Shown piece by piece: positions 13,371 through 14,822 of a stretch of 14,822 nt of DNA. Both the position numbers and the translations under genes were made by a program. Source of the DNA: JANYGM01 sp043764015. GTDB taxonomy: Bacteria; Bacteroidota; Bacteroidia; Cytophagales; Thermonemataceae. Within the stretch, counting starts at the first letter, position 1. Each line of letters opens with the position of its first letter. Where the stretch lies: positions 1 to 14,822 of the forward strand of contig JAYUKY010000045.1 in assembly GCA_043764015.1 (NCBI GenBank), read 5' to 3'. The notes beneath the pieces were generated by a model. It had not been told where the DNA came from. It saw nothing but the letters and a program-made list of their open reading frames with translations, and did no database searches.

Positions 13371-14483
13371 TTATATTTTATTTATTTTATTCGTTTCTTG
13401 TGCTACTTCTGTCTGGATTTTGATAGATTCCAAATGAATAAAATCAAAAACTCGCTGAATAAATGCGGGATTAAGTTGCATTTGCGTTGCCCATTCTGCA
13501 CGAGAATTAAAAATTTCATTCCAGCGTTCTCTCTGAAAAACAGTTATATTATGCTCTTTTTTGTATATTCCCACTTGCTCCACAAGTTGCATACGTGTCA
13601 TCAAAACTTCTAAAAGTTCTCTATCAACGGCATCAATTTTACTTCTTATCTCTTCTAATTGATTGATAACAAACTCATTATTAGTTTTTTCCTGTTTTAC
13701 TTTGAGATTTGAGAAAATTTCTTTCAAGCGCAAAGGCGTAACTTGTTGTTTGGCGTCACTCCAAGCCTCATCAGGGTTTGTATGAGATTCTATCATCAAA
13801 CCATCATAATTAAGGTCTAGAGCCTTTTGACTTACTTCTTCTATCAAATCCCTACGCCCCGTAATGTGGCTTGGGTCGCAAATAAGCGGTATTTCTGGGT
13901 ATAATCTTCTTAATTCTAACGGAATTTGCCACGTTGGCGCATTTCTATATTTGTCCTGATTCATACCAGAAAAACCTCTATGTACGGCTGCTATTTTGCG
14001 TATTCCTGCGTTGTAGATACGTTCTATTGCGCCTATCCAAAGGCTCAAATCTGGATTTACGGGGTTTTTTATCATCACAGGCACATCAACGCCACGCAAA
14101 CAATCTGCCAAATCTTGCACATTAAACGGGTTTACGGTTGTTCTTGCGCCTATCCACAAAATCTCAACGCCATATTTTAGGGCAAGTTCTACGTGTTGTG
14201 GTGTAGCAACTTCCACAGAAAATGGAATTTTTGTATATTTCCTGACAGTTTGTATCCAAGAAAGTGCTATTTCTCCATTTCCTTCAAACATTCCTGGACG
14301 TGTGCGAGGCTTCCATACGCCAGCACGAAAAGCGTCAATACCCAAATCAGCAAGCGCAAGGCAGGTTGTGAGTAATTGTTCTTCTGTTTCTGCGCTACAA
14401 GGTCCTGCAATGATGGCAGGTCTGTGTATTATTTCTGGGGAAGTTAACCACGAAGAAAGTGGCAAAATATCAAAATTGGGCAT
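13371..14483 (-). CDS. Bifunctional DAHP synthase / chorismate mutase
   Basis: The N-terminal domain (about residues 15-265) is a type I-beta (KdsA-like) 3-deoxy-7-phosphoheptulonate synthase, which condenses phosphoenolpyruvate and erythrose 4-phosphate at the entry to the shikimate pathway. Its motifs are IIAGPCSAE with metal-ligand Cys29, AGVWKPRTRPGMFEG for substrate binding, PVMIKNP, CDPSHITG with metal-ligand His, and DGLMIESH with the metal-ligand Glu. The C-terminal domain (about 275-360) is an AroQ-type chorismate mutase (INQLEEIRSKIDAVDRELLE, RMQLVEQVGIYKKEH). In this fusion the mutase domain is thought to act as a regulatory element sensing prephenate, as described for Bacteroidota homologues. 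I place the start at ATG 14483 (MPNFDILPLSSW, 370 residues). An in-frame ATG at 14531 adds 16 residues translated from a 7-bp intergenic repeat array and is unlikely. No other aromatic-pathway genes are adjacent. Confidence 0.93.
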   Translation of the reverse strand: MPNFDILPLSSWLTSPEIIHRPAIIAGPCSAETEEQLLTTCLALADLGIDAFRAGVWKPRTRPGMFEGNGEIALSWIQTVRKYTKIPFSVEVATPQHVELALKYGVEILWIGARTTVNPFNVQDLADCLRGVDVPVMIKNPVNPDLSLWIGAIERIYNAGIRKIAAVHRGFSGMNQDKYRNAPTWQIPLELRRLYPEIPLICDPSHITGRRDLIEEVSQKALDLNYDGLMIESHTNPDEAWSDAKQQVTPLRLKEIFSNLKVKQEKTNNEFVINQLEEIRSKIDAVDRELLEVLMTRMQLVEQVGIYKKEHNITVFQRERWNEIFNSRAEWATQMQLNPAFIQRVFDFIHLESIKIQTEVAQETNKINKI

Positions 14484-14492
14484 ACTTTTTTT

Positions 14493-14520
14493 AATTGTGA
14501 ATTGTAAATTGTGAATTGTG
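14493..14520. repeat. Four 7-bp AATTGTR repeat units upstream of the DAHP synthase gene
   Basis: AATTGTG, AATTGTA, AATTGTG and AATTGTG follow one another without gaps, starting 9 bp upstream of the ATG at 14483. On the coding strand they read TTTACAATTCACAATT. They are translated only if the improbable upstream start at 14531 is used. Confidence 0.65.
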
Positions 14521-14531
14521 AATGAATACAA

Positions 14532-14678
14532 AACACTACTCTTGATATATAACTTTTACTAATTAGTTTATGTTTTTAAGGTCTTAAAATAAAATATAAA
14601 TAACTGATTATAAATACTCTATATTCATTAAAATTCACAATCCATACTACTATACTGTGAACGGCTTGGATTTCGGAA
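14532..14678. other. Intergenic stretch upstream of the DAHP synthase gene
   Basis: AT-rich DNA with no credible reading frame or RNA gene on either strand. It should hold the promoter of the minus-strand DAHP synthase gene, but I find no good TAnnTTTG box. The part at about 14638-14675 (CCATACTACTATACTGTGAA then CGGCTTGGATTTCGG) is less AT-rich and unexplained. Confidence 0.4.
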
Positions 14679-14804
14679 AATGTATTAAAGTCCAGCGGAC
14701 TGGCATATTTATAGAAAACAGCATAAAATGTATTCAGCTCCAGCGGAGCGGCACTAGCAAGGGCTAGTTTTATAAATATTTCGCTCCGCTGGAGCTTTAA
14801 TACA
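14679..14804. repeat. Cluster of palindromic TGTATT...CCAGCGGA repeat units
   Basis: The unit TGTATTxxxGxTCCAGCGGA occurs three times: forward at 14681-14699, forward at 14729-14747 and inverted at 14786-14804. Outer arms TGTATTAAAG (14681-14690) and CTTTAATACA (14795-14804) match perfectly. Inner arms GCTCCAGCGGAGCG (14737-14750) and CGCTCCGCTGGAGC (14782-14795) also match perfectly. A third hairpin, ACTAGC-AAGG-GCTAGT, lies at 14753-14768. Each unit is itself a small palindrome (GCTCC-AGC-GGAGC). This fits a compound REP/BIME-like intergenic element. Confidence 0.7.
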
Positions 14805-14822
14805 AATACAATGATATTTCTA

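Noticed and set aside
13926..14180. Plus-strand frames opposite the DAHP synthase gene
   Set aside because: Antisense shadows of a clearly conserved coding region, with atypical His/Tyr/Cys-rich composition.
9877..14483. An aromatic-metabolism cluster formed by kmo and the DAHP synthase gene
   Set aside because: They are on opposite strands, separated by an unrelated secreted-protein gene and a palindrome, with one in a catabolic and one in a biosynthetic pathway; proximity is probably coincidental.

Overview
The window looks like chromosomal DNA of a low-GC member of the Bacteroidota. A Cytophagales lineage of the Bernardetia/Flexibacter/Microscilla kind is my inference, not shown directly. 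The support is a C-terminal type IX secretion sorting domain, an enlarged Bacteroidota-style NusB, a DAHP synthase fused to chorismate mutase, a bacterial kynurenine 3-monooxygenase, LPxEIGQL-type leucine-rich repeats, and promoters matching the Bacteroidota -33 TTTG / -7 TAnnTTTG pattern. No rRNA, tRNA, CRISPR array, prophage or complete insertion sequence was seen.

Left part (1-3520): a fluid accessory stretch, mostly on the minus strand. It has a leucine-rich-repeat gene split by a frameshift (96-871), an exported M28 zinc peptidase (906-1889), the remains of a small antitoxin-like gene next to a two-hairpin repeat (1991-2271), a plus-strand membrane/coiled-coil gene interrupted by an in-frame TGA (2425-2895), an 88-bp second copy of the start of the leucine-rich-repeat gene (2913-3000), and an apparently intact YoeB-type toxin with its antitoxin (3012-3517). 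Three or four broken genes and a direct duplication within 3 kb suggest repeated recombination and decay.

Middle part (3520-11240): three plus-strand genes. A 1555-residue alpha-2-macroglobulin-like protein with a CFEQ thioester motif and an internal TonB-plug-like segment is followed by a clear intrinsic terminator. Then come nusB and kynurenine 3-monooxygenase, 69 bp apart and possibly co-transcribed.

Right part (11240-14822): a 99-bp nested palindrome separates the convergent gene kmo from two minus-strand genes, a glycine-rich secreted protein with a type IX sorting tail and the DAHP synthase/chorismate mutase fusion. The last 140 bases are a cluster of palindromic repeat units with no gene.

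The genes do not form one obvious pathway. The envelope and secreted proteins (M28 peptidase, macroglobulin, glycine-rich protein) fit a surface-active gliding or predatory bacterium. KMO (tryptophan/kynurenine catabolism or de novo NAD synthesis) and the DAHP synthase (entry to aromatic synthesis) are both aromatic-metabolism genes but lie on opposite strands, so no operon links them. The most unusual content is non-coding: several distinct intergenic palindromes, and 7-bp periodic AT-rich repeats just upstream of start codons.
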